Shown: positions 7,602 through 17,300 of the stretch, one piece after another
Numbering within the stretch: the first letter of the stretch is position 1
Layout: the number at the start of each line of letters is the position of its first letter
Source of the DNA: UBA1189 sp964570685
GTDB lineage: Bacteria; Bacteroidota; Bacteroidia; Bacteroidales; Bacteroidaceae
DNA: 27,383 nucleotides
Direction of reading: 5' to 3'
NCBI GenBank assembly: GCA_964570685.1
Contig: CAZMZC010000040.1
Span: 1-27,383 of the forward strand
Translations under genes and position numbers: made by a program
Notes under the pieces: model-generated
What the model was told of the DNA's origin: nothing
Database searches by the model: none
The model's input: the letters and a program-made list of their open reading frames with translations, nothing else

Positions 7602-8861
7602 ATGAATACAAAAGCAAGATTGATTGTAATGAACTTCCTGGAGTTTGCAGTCTGGGGAGCTTACCTCACCTCTATGGGCGGCTATCTGGCCAAGGTGGGG
7701 CTGGCCGAGAATATCGGTTGGTTTTACTCGGTACAAGGTTTCGTGTCGCTTTTCATGCCGGCACTCATAGGCATTGTGGCCGACCGCTTTGTACCGGCTC
7801 AGAAGATGCTCGGTATCAGCCATCTGTTGGCGGGTACATTTATGGCGATGGCGGGATATATGGGTATGTCGCACGGCGATAGTGTGGCGTTCGGTCAGAT
7901 ATTCCCCTTCTACGCACTCAGCGTGGCCTTCTTCATGCCTACCTTGGGACTCTCCAACTCGGTGTCATACTCGGCACTCGACCGTGCGGGACTTGATACC
8001 GTGAAGGCTTTTCCGCCTATCCGCGTATTTGGTACTATTGGCTTTATCGTGTCAATGTGGATTGTCGACCTCATGGGATTCCAGCATGGTTACGAGCAGT
8101 TTTTCGTGAGCGCCCTATGGAGCGTGGTGCTCGGTGCCTATGCCTTCACTCTGCCTCCCTGTGCCGTCAATAAGGGCAAGAAGTCGGAGTCTGTGATCGA
8201 TGCCCTCGGCTTGCGTGCTTTTGCCCTGTTCAAACAGAAGAAGATGGCCATCTTTTTCATCTTCTCCATGCTGCTGGGAGTTTCGCTACAGATAACCAAT
8301 GGTTATGCCAATCCTTTCATTTCAAGCTTTGCGGGCATTGCCGAATATGCCGACTCGTTTGCTGTGGAGCATGCCAACATCCTGATATCGCTCTCGCAGA
8401 TTTCTGAGACACTCTGTATACTGCTTATCCCCTTTTGCTTGAAACGTTTCGGCATCAAGAACGTGATGCTCATCGCCATGTTGGCCTGGGTGCTCCGCTT
8501 CGGTTTCTTTGCTGTGGGCAATCCTGGTAGTGGCGTATGGCTTTTCGTGCTGTCAATGATTGTATATGGCGTGGCGTTCGATTTCTTCAACATTTCGGGT
8601 TCGCTCTTTGTTGATAAGGAAACGGACATGAATATTCGATCCAGCGCCCAGGGTCTCTTCATCATGATGACCAACGGCTTCGGAGCCACTGTCGGTACGC
8701 TGAGTGCTCAGGCTGTGGTCAATGCGGTGGTCTACTCGAAGGACACGCCTATGGCGCAGATGGCTGGATGGGAGACGGTATGGTATATCTTTGCAGGCTA
8801 TGCCCTCGTGGTGGCTATACTATTTGCCCTCATCTTCCGTTATAAGCATGTGAAGGAATAA
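7602..8861 (+). CDS. NupG-family nucleoside:H+ symporter (MFS)
   Basis: A 419-residue inner-membrane transporter with about 12 predicted membrane segments. The N-terminal stretch NFLEFAVWGAYLTSMGGYL and the following GWFYSVQGFVSLFMPALIGIVADRF are characteristic of the nucleoside/H+ symporter family (NupG/XapB type). The length matches NupG (about 418). Its role is uptake of nucleosides by proton symport; which nucleosides cannot be told from the sequence. It starts 39 nt after a consensus promoter. It is followed after a single nucleotide by the next gene, so it probably heads a five-gene unit whose other members act mostly on RNA and nucleic acids. Confidence 0.88.
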   Translation: MNTKARLIVMNFLEFAVWGAYLTSMGGYLAKVGLAENIGWFYSVQGFVSLFMPALIGIVADRFVPAQKMLGISHLLAGTFMAMAGYMGMSHGDSVAFGQIFPFYALSVAFFMPTLGLSNSVSYSALDRAGLDTVKAFPPIRVFGTIGFIVSMWIVDLMGFQHGYEQFFVSALWSVVLGAYAFTLPPCAVNKGKKSESVIDALGLRAFALFKQKKMAIFFIFSMLLGVSLQITNGYANPFISSFAGIAEYADSFAVEHANILISLSQISETLCILLIPFCLKRFGIKNVMLIAMLAWVLRFGFFAVGNPGSGVWLFVLSMIVYGVAFDFFNISGSLFVDKETDMNIRSSAQGLFIMMTNGFGATVGTLSAQAVVNAVVYSKDTPMAQMAGWETVWYIFAGYALVVAILFALIFRYKHVKE

Positions 8862-8862
8862 T

Positions 8863-9417
8863 ATGAAAGTCGAACTCAAAGTGCAGGACCTGCTGCAGAA
8901 GGCAACGAACGATAAGTTCTATATCGCTCTGCTGCATGAGCGTGAAGGCAACCGCAGCCTACCCATCTTGGTGGGCTTGCTCGAGGCGCAGGCTATTGCC
9001 ATGTACCTCAAGGGTGTTGCTACAGAACGTCCAATGCTCCATGATTTGCTGGCAGGAATGGCCGATGCCTTCTCCATACGCATTCAGGAAGTATATATAT
9101 ATAAGGTAAAGGCAGGCGTATTCTACTCCTATCTGGTGTGTGAACAGTATGGGCAGACGATTAATGTGGATGCCCGCACTTCTGATGCTATTGCTATTGC
9201 CCTGCACCAAGGTCGCCCCATCTACATTGATGAGGAACTGCTCAATACGCAGTGTATGCGCGATGAGGGTGGGGGAGCCTACTCCATGCCTATCACCGTG
9301 ATGAATACTGAGGTGCTGCGTAGCGTACTGCAGACAGCTATCGAACGCGAAGACTATGAACTTGCCGCTCACCTGCGCGATGTGATACGAGAAAGAGAGG
9401 AGAATAATAATTCATAA
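8863..9417 (+). CDS. Bifunctional nuclease (DUF151) with UVR motif
   Basis: A 184-residue protein. Residues 1 to about 135 match the bifunctional nuclease/DUF151 family: RSLPILVGLLEAQAIA, RPMLHDLLAGMADAF and DARTSDAIAIALHQGRPIYIDEELL are its conserved blocks. Residues about 150-178 form a UVR (UvrB/UvrC) helix-hairpin: LQTAIEREDYELAAHLRD. Members of the family have been linked to RNase and DNase activity, and the UVR motif normally mediates protein contact. The exact role here is unknown. Its start lies 1 nt after the permease stop, so translation is probably coupled. Confidence 0.86.
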   Translation: MKVELKVQDLLQKATNDKFYIALLHEREGNRSLPILVGLLEAQAIAMYLKGVATERPMLHDLLAGMADAFSIRIQEVYIYKVKAGVFYSYLVCEQYGQTINVDARTSDAIAIALHQGRPIYIDEELLNTQCMRDEGGGAYSMPITVMNTEVLRSVLQTAIEREDYELAAHLRDVIREREENNNS

Positions 9418-9425
9418 CTACAAAC

Positions 9426-10172
9426 GTGCATTTATTTTACACACCCGACATTACTACCACCCTCGAATTGCCCCAAGAGGAGGCTGCCCACGCATTGCGT
9501 GTGCTGCGTCTTACCGAAGGCGCTGAGGTGACGCTAACTGATGGCAATGGCTCGTTTTACCGTGCCGAGATAGATGTTGTCAGCGGCAAACGATGCTATG
9601 TGCGCATCGTAGAGACTACTACACCCAATCCCCTTTGGCAGGGACATTTGCATTTGGCACTCGCTCCTACGAAGAATATGGATCGCATCGAATGGTTTGC
9701 CGAGAAAGCTACCGAGATTGGGGTCGATGAAATCACCTTCCTTGACTGCCGATTTTCGGAGCGCAAGGTGGTGAAGACCGAGCGCGTAGAGAAGATACTT
9801 GTGTCGGCCATGAAGCAGTCGCTCAAGCCCACACTGCCACAGCTCAATCCCATGACCCCGTTCATGAAGTTCATAGCACAGCCTTTCACTGGGCAGAAAT
9901 TCATCGCCCACTGTTATGAGGGCGAGAAAGAACCGCTCATGCAGGCTCTTACCCCTGGCGAAGATGCCCTCGTGCTTATCGGCCCCGAAGGCGACTTCAG
10001 TCCCGAAGAGGTAGAGGCGGCTATCGTCCACGGTTTCCGCCCCATCACTTTGGGTAAGTCGCGCCTGCGCACTGAAACGGCTGCCCTGGTGGCGGTACAT
10101 ATGATGAACATAGTGGCCTCCCCTAACCCCTCCCAAGGAGGGGGACTCCAAGAACTTGAAAATGAAATGTAA
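9426..10172 (+). CDS. rsmE: 16S rRNA m3U1498 methyltransferase
   Basis: It methylates N3 of U1498 in 16S rRNA using S-adenosylmethionine. The N-terminal PUA-like part starts MHLFYTPDI with the block HALRVLRL. The C-terminal SPOUT knot contains APTKNMDRIEWFAEKATEIG (80-99), IGPEGDFSPEEV (185-196) and ITLGKSRLRTETAAL (207-221). The start codon is GTG at 9426; no ATG gives the conserved N-terminus. The last residues (about 231-248, ASPNPSQGGGLQ...) are not native-looking. They are encoded by a GC-rich inverted repeat that has lengthened the frame. It lies 8 nt after the nuclease gene. Confidence 0.95.
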   Translation: MHLFYTPDITTTLELPQEEAAHALRVLRLTEGAEVTLTDGNGSFYRAEIDVVSGKRCYVRIVETTTPNPLWQGHLHLALAPTKNMDRIEWFAEKATEIGVDEITFLDCRFSERKVVKTERVEKILVSAMKQSLKPTLPQLNPMTPFMKFIAQPFTGQKFIAHCYEGEKEPLMQALTPGEDALVLIGPEGDFSPEEVEAAIVHGFRPITLGKSRLRTETAALVAVHMMNIVASPNPSQGGGLQELENEM

Positions 10173-10246
10173 TTAACAATATTGATAATATAAGCGCTTC
10201 CGCGATGCCCGAATCACCCCTCCTTGGGAGGGGCAGGGTGGAGGCC
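10115..10246. repeat. GC-rich inverted repeat across the rsmE-truA junction
   Basis: Left arm 10115-10144 and right arm 10215-10246 are imperfect inverted copies. Both contain a 17-bp palindrome (CCCCTCC, 3 nt, GGAGGGG) and end in GGCCTC or GAGGCC. The left arm lies in the rsmE frame and encodes ASPNPSQGGG. The right arm lies just upstream of the truA start. Peptides of this flavour (NPSxGGG) are familiar from Bacteroidetes genomes where such repeats run into genes. Confidence 0.85.
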
Positions 10247-10255
10247 TCAGCACTT

Positions 10256-11008
10256 ATGCGTTATTTCATCACCCTTTCATACGAAGGCACCAACTACCAT
10301 GGCTGGCAGATACAGCCCAACGGCATCTCCGTGCAGGAGGTCTTGACCGAGGCACTCACCATGCTCCTGCGTGTGGAGACCCCTGTGGTAGGTGCGGGTC
10401 GCACCGATGCCGGTGTACATGCTCTAAAGATGATTGCTCACTTCGATTCCGAGCAGCAGGTCGACAGCCTGCGCCTTGCCGATAAGCTCAATCGCATACT
10501 CCCTCCCGATATTGCCGTGCAGGGGGTGCAGCCTGTATGCGACGATGCTCATGCTCGCTTCAGTGCCACCTCACGTACGTATCACTACTACGTGTCTACA
10601 GCCAAGGACCCCTTCAATCGTCATCGTGCCATGCGTCTTTTTCATACACCCGACTTTGAACGGATGAACGAGGCTGCCTGTTGTCTCTTTGAGTATACCG
10701 ACTTTACCAGTTTCAGCAAACTCCATACCGATGTAGCTACCAATAATTGCCGTATTATGCAGGCCCATTGGGAGCAAGTGGACGAGTACGAGTGGCGCTT
10801 TGTCATTCAGGCCGATCGCTTCCTGCGTAATATGGTACGGGCTGTCGTGGGCACCTTGCTTGAGGTAGGCCGTGGCAAGATGAGTGTCGGCGAATTTTGT
10901 CGTGTGATAGAGAAGAAAGACCGCTGCAGTGCTGGAACCTCGGTCCCGGCCCATGCACTTTTTCTTGTAGATGTCACCTATCCTGAAGGATTTTTTGTTG
11001 AAGGTTAA
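10256..11008 (+). CDS. truA: tRNA pseudouridine(38-40) synthase
   Basis: It isomerises uridines 38-40 in the anticodon stem-loop of tRNAs. The protein is 250 residues with the usual TruA opening MRYFITLSYEGTNYHGWQIQ, the catalytic motif GAGRTDAGVHAL with Asp51, TSRTYHYYV, and the closing block RFVIQADRFLRNMVRAVVGTLLEVGRG. I place the start at ATG 10256. The frame is open to 10205, but those 17 codons (MPESPLLGRGRVEASAL) come from the inverted repeat and are not part of the family. It follows rsmE by 83 nt and is probably in the same transcription unit. Confidence 0.95.
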   Translation: MRYFITLSYEGTNYHGWQIQPNGISVQEVLTEALTMLLRVETPVVGAGRTDAGVHALKMIAHFDSEQQVDSLRLADKLNRILPPDIAVQGVQPVCDDAHARFSATSRTYHYYVSTAKDPFNRHRAMRLFHTPDFERMNEAACCLFEYTDFTSFSKLHTDVATNNCRIMQAHWEQVDEYEWRFVIQADRFLRNMVRAVVGTLLEVGRGKMSVGEFCRVIEKKDRCSAGTSVPAHALFLVDVTYPEGFFVEG

Positions 11009-11059
11009 GCGGTTGATGGTTAACAGAAACTGCACTACACATTAAACACTGAACAAGAA

Positions 11060-11956
11060 ATGTGGTTAGCATTAGCTTTTCTTTCTGCCGCTTTGCTCGG
11101 CCTTTATGATGTGAGTAAGAAGCAGGCTTTGCGCGACAATGCCGTCATTCCTGTACTTTTTCTTAATACGTTGTTTTCGTCGCTCATCTTCCTGCCTTTT
11201 ATCCTGTTATCTGCAACCACGGGTGTACTCAACGATACGATGCTACACGTACCCGTTTGCGGTTGGGAGGTGCATAAGTACATCATCATCAAATCGTTTA
11301 TTGTGCTGGGCTCTTGGCTCTTCGGTTATTTTGGTATGAAGAACCTACCCATTACCATCGTTGGCCCTATCAATGCTACACGTCCAGTAATGGTGCTGTT
11401 GGGTGCATTGCTCATCTTTGGCGAGCGCCTCAATGGTTATCAGTGGGTAGGTGTGCTGCTTGCTATGGTGTCGTTTATGCTGCTGAGCCGTAGTGGGAAG
11501 AAAGAAGGTATCGACTTCCGCCATAATCGTTGGATATACTTTGTTGTACTCTCTTCGCTGCTTGGTGCTGTAAGTGCGCTATACGATAAGTTCCTTATGC
11601 AGCGGTTCGATAGTATGGTTGTGCAATCGTGGTTTACCATCTATCAGTTTTTTATTATGGGATTCGTACTTTTAATATTATGGTATCCCAAACGTCGACA
11701 GAGTACTTCATTTCATTGGTCGTGGGCCATACCACTCATCTCTGTATTTCTTTCTGTGGCCGACTTTGCTTACTTCACCTCTTTGGCGCAGGATGATTCG
11801 CTTATCTCTGTTGTTTCCATGGTACGCCGTGGTAGCGTAGTGGTGTCATTTCTTTGTGGTGCCCTGCTTTTCCGTGAAAAGAACCTGCGCAGCAAGGCGG
11901 TAGACCTCGTACTCGTACTCCTCGGCATGCTCTTCCTCTATTTAGGGTCGCGTTAG
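11060..11956 (+). CDS. EamA-type drug/metabolite permease
   Basis: A 298-residue inner-membrane protein with about ten hydrophobic segments in two similar halves, the layout of EamA/DMT permeases. The first half contains NLPITIVGPINATRPVMVLLGALLIFGERLNGYQWVGVLLAMVSF. The second half contains a matching region, ISVVSMVRRGSVVVSFLCGALLFREKNLRSKAVDLVLVLLGM. The conserved glutamates follow a hydrophobic helix in both halves (FGER, FREK). The substrate is unknown. It follows truA by 51 nt and is likely the last gene of the unit. It converges with tamL, leaving only 35 nt between the stops. Confidence 0.85.
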   Translation: MWLALAFLSAALLGLYDVSKKQALRDNAVIPVLFLNTLFSSLIFLPFILLSATTGVLNDTMLHVPVCGWEVHKYIIIKSFIVLGSWLFGYFGMKNLPITIVGPINATRPVMVLLGALLIFGERLNGYQWVGVLLAMVSFMLLSRSGKKEGIDFRHNRWIYFVVLSSLLGAVSALYDKFLMQRFDSMVVQSWFTIYQFFIMGFVLLILWYPKRRQSTSFHWSWAIPLISVFLSVADFAYFTSLAQDDSLISVVSMVRRGSVVVSFLCGALLFREKNLRSKAVDLVLVLLGMLFLYLGSR

Positions 11957-11991
11957 TTGAAATATGTGAGAACCTGGTATCCGCATATCCT

Positions 11992-14310
11992 TTAGAATGG
12001 ATAGCCTACGGCGAAGTGGAAGCAGAGGCCTTTACCGAAGTGGGGTACATTGTAGTAGCCGTGCTTGCTGGTAGCGTAGGGGATGTGGATGGGAATACCC
12101 ATGTCGGCACGGAGCACGAGGATGCGGAGGTTGTAGCGCAGGCCTATGCCGGTGCCTAAGGCGATATCGCGCCCTAAGGTGTTCCATCGGAATTGCGCAC
12201 CGGGACGCATCTCATCGTTCCGTAGCAACCAAACGTTGCCGGCATCTACAAAGAGTGCCCCGTTCAGTTGGGCGATGAGTGGAAAGCGCCATTCGATATT
12301 GGCTTCCAGCTTGAGGTCGCCTGTGTGGTCGATGTAGGCATAACGGCCGCTCGAATGGTAACTGCCTGGCCCTATACTGCGGAGAGGGAAGGCACGCAGG
12401 TCGTTGGCTCCACCAACATAGAACTGTTCGCTGAATGGGGATACACGGCTGTTCCCATAAGCATATACAGCACCGGCAATAAGGCGGGTGGCGAGGGTGT
12501 GACGTGCTGAGAGGTGATAGTAACGGCAGGCTTCAACGGAGCCTTTGATGAACTGGGCGAAGGGGGTGCCGAGGAGGGTCTTCCCGTGCTCGCTGAGCTT
12601 ATGCCCGGTGGTGGCATAGATAAGTGAGGTGGCTGCACCTGCCGAGGTGAACGAGAAGGTGAGCTTGGAGGTGTTGTAGACACCTGATAGGTTATTGCTT
12701 TTGATGGCGCTGTTGTCGTAGGTGGCTGTGTAGGAGAGGGCGGGGATGAATTGGTCGCGGAAGGAGAGGCCGATGATGGGGTTCGCGGTCATCACGGAAT
12801 CGAACCGATGGGTAGTCTTCTCCAATGTGTTGAAGGTGAGGCGGAAGGGGGTGACACTGTGGGTGAGGTGGTCGGAGCTGGAGAAGGCATAGGTGAGGTT
12901 CCCGCCAAAGGCCAGCATACGGAAGAAGCCTCCTCGGTTGAGCCAGTCGACATAGAGGCGCGAGGTGGTAGATACGGGGTGCTGGTAGTGATAGTGGTAG
13001 CCGACAGGAAAAAGTAGCTGGGGAACTGACATCGAGATGTCGGCACCCAGCTCAAAGGAGTTGACCACCGAACCTTCGCGGCGTAGCGCACGATTGGTTT
13101 GCCACTCGTACGAGCCTTTCAAGCGGAGCTGTATGACCTCGGCCATACGGAAGAGGTTCTTGCGCGAGAGGCCTACGACTGTACCTGGACCTATCTGGTC
13201 GTTACTCTTGGCCGTTAGGTTGGTCTCCAGGGAGAATTCGTAGGGAGGCTCCAATAGACTGCTGATGTATACGTCCAGCGTATCGCTCTTCCAAATGCTG
13301 TCGCGTGGTATGTAATTGATGCTTACACCATTAAAGATGCCCAAGCGGTTGAGCTCGCGCTGTGTGGCATCCTGCTCGGTTGGCGAGTAGGTGCTGCCGC
13401 GTAGGTGCCCTAATCGGGAGCGTATCAATGCTTGGCGTATCGGAGGGCGCTTGCCGGCATATAGGTAGGTGAAGAGGGGGGTGGAGAGTGTGTCGGTAAG
13501 TGGCTCGTTGGGCTCGTTACGAACGGCAAAATAGGTGCGCCCTATGTGCCAGGGGCGGGTGACGTAGGCTGGCAATGTCTCGCGTGGCTCGATGCGCAGT
13601 TGGGCCTGCCCTTGGTGTAGGGTGGTATCGGCAAGGATGGTAATCATGTCGGGACGGAAATAGTAGTAGCCGTGCTGACGGAAGAGGTTGAAGAGGCGGT
13701 TGCGCTCACCGCTCAGCGTAGTGTAGCTCAGCTGATCGCCTTGGTGTAGGAGGCGATCGGCCGATGTGGAGCGTAGGAGGCTGTCCATTGGGACGGTAAA
13801 GTTGCGGTACTCCACTTGCCCGTAGCGTAAGGGAGTGCCCAGTTGCATCGTGTAGGATAGCTCGGCCTTCTTCGGACTTTTGAGCGTGTCGATATGGTAC
13901 ATGACATCGCTTCCGAAATAGCCATAGTTTCTCAGCGTATTATTGGCTACTTCAGCTCTGAGTTCGGGATTGACAGTAGAGATGAGTATGGGTTGTGAGG
14001 CGAAGGTCTTGAAGAGCCAGCGGCGCAGTCCGACGCTGTCGTCAACAAAGGCATTGTATGCCCACAAACCGATAGGGAGGGGTATGCGGTAGCGCGAACT
14101 GCCCAGCAGGGCGTTGTTGGGTGGCGACACGAAGGCTACCTTGGCTTCGGCTATGGCCTTGTCGCGTAGGGGAGTGTAGGGGGCATCTATCACTTCAATG
14201 GAGCGGGTACCTGTATAAAGTAGTTCGCCTTTGGGGAGTCTACTCACGGTGGAGCAGGAACCGAACAACATGGCTGCAATGAGCATATATGTGAGGTCTC
14301 GGTTGTTCAT
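11992..14310 (-). CDS. tamL: TamL-type Omp85 outer-membrane lipoprotein
   Basis: A 772-residue Omp85-superfamily protein. The N-terminus ends in LFGSC with Cys19 as the lipidated residue. POTRA-like domains follow (ELRAEVANNTLRNYG, RQALIRSRLGHLRGSTYSPTEQ, and related segments). The C-terminal half is a 16-strand barrel-like domain with FYVGGANDLRAFPLRSIGPGSY and GALFVDAGNVW, ending in phenylalanine. Lipoprotein Omp85 proteins paired with TamB are the Bacteroidetes version of the translocation and assembly module. The gene starts 3 nt after the tamB stop on the same strand. The function in envelope assembly or lipid transport is inferred from the family. Confidence 0.88.
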   Translation of the reverse strand: MNNRDLTYMLIAAMLFGSCSTVSRLPKGELLYTGTRSIEVIDAPYTPLRDKAIAEAKVAFVSPPNNALLGSSRYRIPLPIGLWAYNAFVDDSVGLRRWLFKTFASQPILISTVNPELRAEVANNTLRNYGYFGSDVMYHIDTLKSPKKAELSYTMQLGTPLRYGQVEYRNFTVPMDSLLRSTSADRLLHQGDQLSYTTLSGERNRLFNLFRQHGYYYFRPDMITILADTTLHQGQAQLRIEPRETLPAYVTRPWHIGRTYFAVRNEPNEPLTDTLSTPLFTYLYAGKRPPIRQALIRSRLGHLRGSTYSPTEQDATQRELNRLGIFNGVSINYIPRDSIWKSDTLDVYISSLLEPPYEFSLETNLTAKSNDQIGPGTVVGLSRKNLFRMAEVIQLRLKGSYEWQTNRALRREGSVVNSFELGADISMSVPQLLFPVGYHYHYQHPVSTTSRLYVDWLNRGGFFRMLAFGGNLTYAFSSSDHLTHSVTPFRLTFNTLEKTTHRFDSVMTANPIIGLSFRDQFIPALSYTATYDNSAIKSNNLSGVYNTSKLTFSFTSAGAATSLIYATTGHKLSEHGKTLLGTPFAQFIKGSVEACRYYHLSARHTLATRLIAGAVYAYGNSRVSPFSEQFYVGGANDLRAFPLRSIGPGSYHSSGRYAYIDHTGDLKLEANIEWRFPLIAQLNGALFVDAGNVWLLRNDEMRPGAQFRWNTLGRDIALGTGIGLRYNLRILVLRADMGIPIHIPYATSKHGYYNVPHFGKGLCFHFAVGYPF

Positions 14311-14313
14311 CGC

Positions 14314-17300
14314 CTATAGTTTCAGTTTTCTCAATTGTCTGCGGTAGGCATATCCTACGCCAGTTTCACGGATTTCGCCTTCGAGGATGCTCTCATAGTT
14401 CTTGTCGTAGAAGAAGCGCAAGTATTGGCTACCATTAGGCACTATGCGCCATTCTATGCTGATGTTGTCAATGATGGCATCGCTCTCTATGCGTTCATTG
14501 CTGGTGGTGACACTGCCTCCTACGACTATGCGTATGCGGTCGTTCCACAGACGCTTGGCTATACTGAACGAATAGTCGGTGCGGGTGCTTACGCCACTCA
14601 CGCCATCCTGCAATGGTTCTATCCCTACGCTGACGTCTACTGTTCGAAAGGCATCGCGCGAAATGTTGTCGAGTTGCGACTGCAGAAATCCCATCAGAGC
14701 GGTATTCATCAGGTTCCCTGTACCACCTTCGCCGAGGTATAGACCGGTGGTGAGAAGGGCTACGGCAAGCTTGCTGCGCTCGTCGGGTGAGAGGGCGGCA
14801 AGTGTGTTTTGCATCGATGCGCTCTCGGGTGCTGTGAGGGTGAATTGCAGGCCCAGCTTGTTCATCGTGTCGGTGAGGGTGATGCCCGTCAGGAACAGTA
14901 CCGACTGAGGTGAGCCGTCAAGGGTGACCGAGGCCCTGATGCGGTCTTCGGCTACGATGTTGAGCATAGGATTGGTGGCATTGCCCGACCATTGCACGGT
15001 ACTGCCTGGGCGTATGCTCATCTGATGTACGTGTAGCAGAGGGATGTTCATGTTTAGCGTGCCTGTCTCGATGGTGTATTTCCCTGATAGGCGCAGCCCG
15101 CTGGCAGGGATGTATTGTAGGTTCAGGTTGCCGCCACCTTGCAGGTTGCCGGTGTTTTGTCCGCTGCCACCTAGCAGTATCTCCAACTGCACTGTCGGGT
15201 CAATATCGATGTTCAGATCCATGGAGAATCCATAAGGGACGTAGTACCGGACCGCTGTAGGGGTGGCGTTTCTCTCTTGTTGGGTAAAGTTGGTGAAGGT
15301 GACCACATTGTCAATCTGGTTGCCCGAGGTGAGTATGGCATCCTTATATATATAATGTATGTACGAACCTGTGCGTAGTTTCAGGTTCCCGGTGAGCGAA
15401 AGTGCGTCGTAAGGGCCGTCGATGGCTACCTCTCCGTTCACGAGGGCACTGCCGTAAAGTATAGACTGGGCAGTACGTCTTTGTAGCAGGTCAACTCCTC
15501 GTGCTCTGAGGGTGAGGTGCAGGGTAGGTGTCGTATGCAGCAGGGCGATGTATCCGTTGAGCGTGAGCGGCTGCTTGCTGCTCCCTGGGTATAGAGGCTG
15601 GTCAGTAAAGGTGAAGCGTCCCTTGCTGAAGGGTATCGATAGCGTGTCACGTGCCTGTAGCTGTAGGCTGTAGGTGGGTAGCGTGTAGTGTAGGTCGGTG
15701 AGGGTGAGTGTACCCGAGAGATGGTTGGGGGAGAAGTCGTCGGCCCATACGGCCACAGCCTGTAGCGAGGTGTTCAGTTGCATGGTGGGGGTGCTCCAGG
15801 TCAGTCGTTCCGACTGTAGAGTGGCGTGTACTATCCCTTTGGTGTAACGGGCTGCGAGTGAGGCACTGCGGGCACTTGCTCCCTTTGCCGAGAAACCGCT
15901 CACAGTAACTTGGGCGGTTAGTCCGTGGTGGGTCTCGCGTAGGGTGCCCTGTATCATGTCGTAGTCGATGCCTATGAGCGACAGATAGTGGCTCACGGGA
16001 TTGTCGGTGCCTACTGATAGCTCGGCGGAAATATCCGACTGGTAGTGGGTGTAGGCGATGGCAGCCGTATCGGCAGGGAGTTGCCATTGCCAAGGGAATC
16101 CCATGGTGTGTGCTCTGATGGCAAGTTGAAGGTCGCTCGACTGCATGCCCAGTGCCAATGAGTCGGCCGAGAGGTCGAGGTGAAGTGCCAGATCCTGCGG
16201 ATTGGTCGTTCGGGTGGGCGTGCTGAGTGTGATGCCATACATACGTCCGTGCAGTGAGTAGTAGGTGGGGTCGGCATGCAATGTCAGGTTGCACTGGAAT
16301 GCAGGGTGCAGCTCTTCGCTTGTCAGTTGTAGACCTTTCAGGTCGATGTCGGCGACGTTGGCATGAAGATGAGCCTCGATGCTCTCCTCGGTAAATCGGG
16401 CGGTACCGTTCAGGTGCAGGCGCATCAATGTGTCGGCATAGCTGACTGTAGTGTGTAGTTGGCGGTCGTCGAGGGTTGCTTGTACCGTAGCATTGGTGAG
16501 CGTATGCCCGTCCCATTGCAGAGAATCTATGTGCAGGTGGGCATCTATGGAGGTGTTGTTGTCTTGAGGGTCGAACCCTCTGCCCGTGATTGCAGTTTGT
16601 AGAGTGGCAGTGTGCAGGGTTCCTTGCGGCCACAGCTGCCGTATGTCAAATGTATGCGTCGCTGCCGTCAGACTATAGCTCTGTGTGCTGGGCCTATAGC
16701 CGCCGTCCAGCGTTATGCCGCCATCGTGGATATGCAGGTATAACTGTGTGTGCAACGTATCGGTGGCATAGTATGCGGTACCTCGTAAGGCAATGCTGTC
16801 TGGTATCGCAATGGGAGACTTCAAAGTTGCAGTCAGTGGCTCCAACTCCCAGGTGCGGGCATCGAGGTTGAGGCTCGCTCTTCGCAGTCGGTTGTCGTCA
16901 ATGGCAAGGATATTTCCGCTTATTGCTATGTCAAGAATCGATGGCCATGATACTTCACATTGCTCTACATGCAGCGTGTCGGGCGTACCGTTTACGGCCA
17001 ATGCTATTTGGATTGGCGAAGTGTTCTCTAATGTTCCTATAGTGGCGATGACTTTACTTGTCGTAGGACTGGATGGAGTGAACATTTTGAGCAGGTCCGT
17101 CATGTCGGTGTTCCCTATAGTTGCTGCTACCATACCTTCTATGCTACCGTCGTCGCTTAGTCGGGCATGTCCGGAGAAGGATGACTCTTCGGTGCGGAAA
17201 CTGAGGTAGGGTAGCTCTACCATATTCTCGGTGAGGAGTAGCGTGAGCGCCCCTTCCCGTAGCCTTATGCCTCGCTTTTCAGTGAAAGTGAGGGCGGTGA

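Noticed and set aside
10205..10255. 17-codon upstream extension of TruA
   Set aside because: These codons come from the GC-rich inverted repeat, whereas the conserved TruA N-terminus starts at 10256.
11957..11991. Possible hairpin between the EamA permease and tamL
   Set aside because: The only pairing (ATATGTG with CGCATAT, one wobble) is weak with a long loop and overlaps the end of tamL. It is not enough to call a terminator.
15647..16633. 328-codon open frame on the minus strand within tamB
   Set aside because: It is an out-of-phase reading of tamB on the same strand; its sequence is dominated by His, Pro, Arg and Ser with no fold-like pattern.
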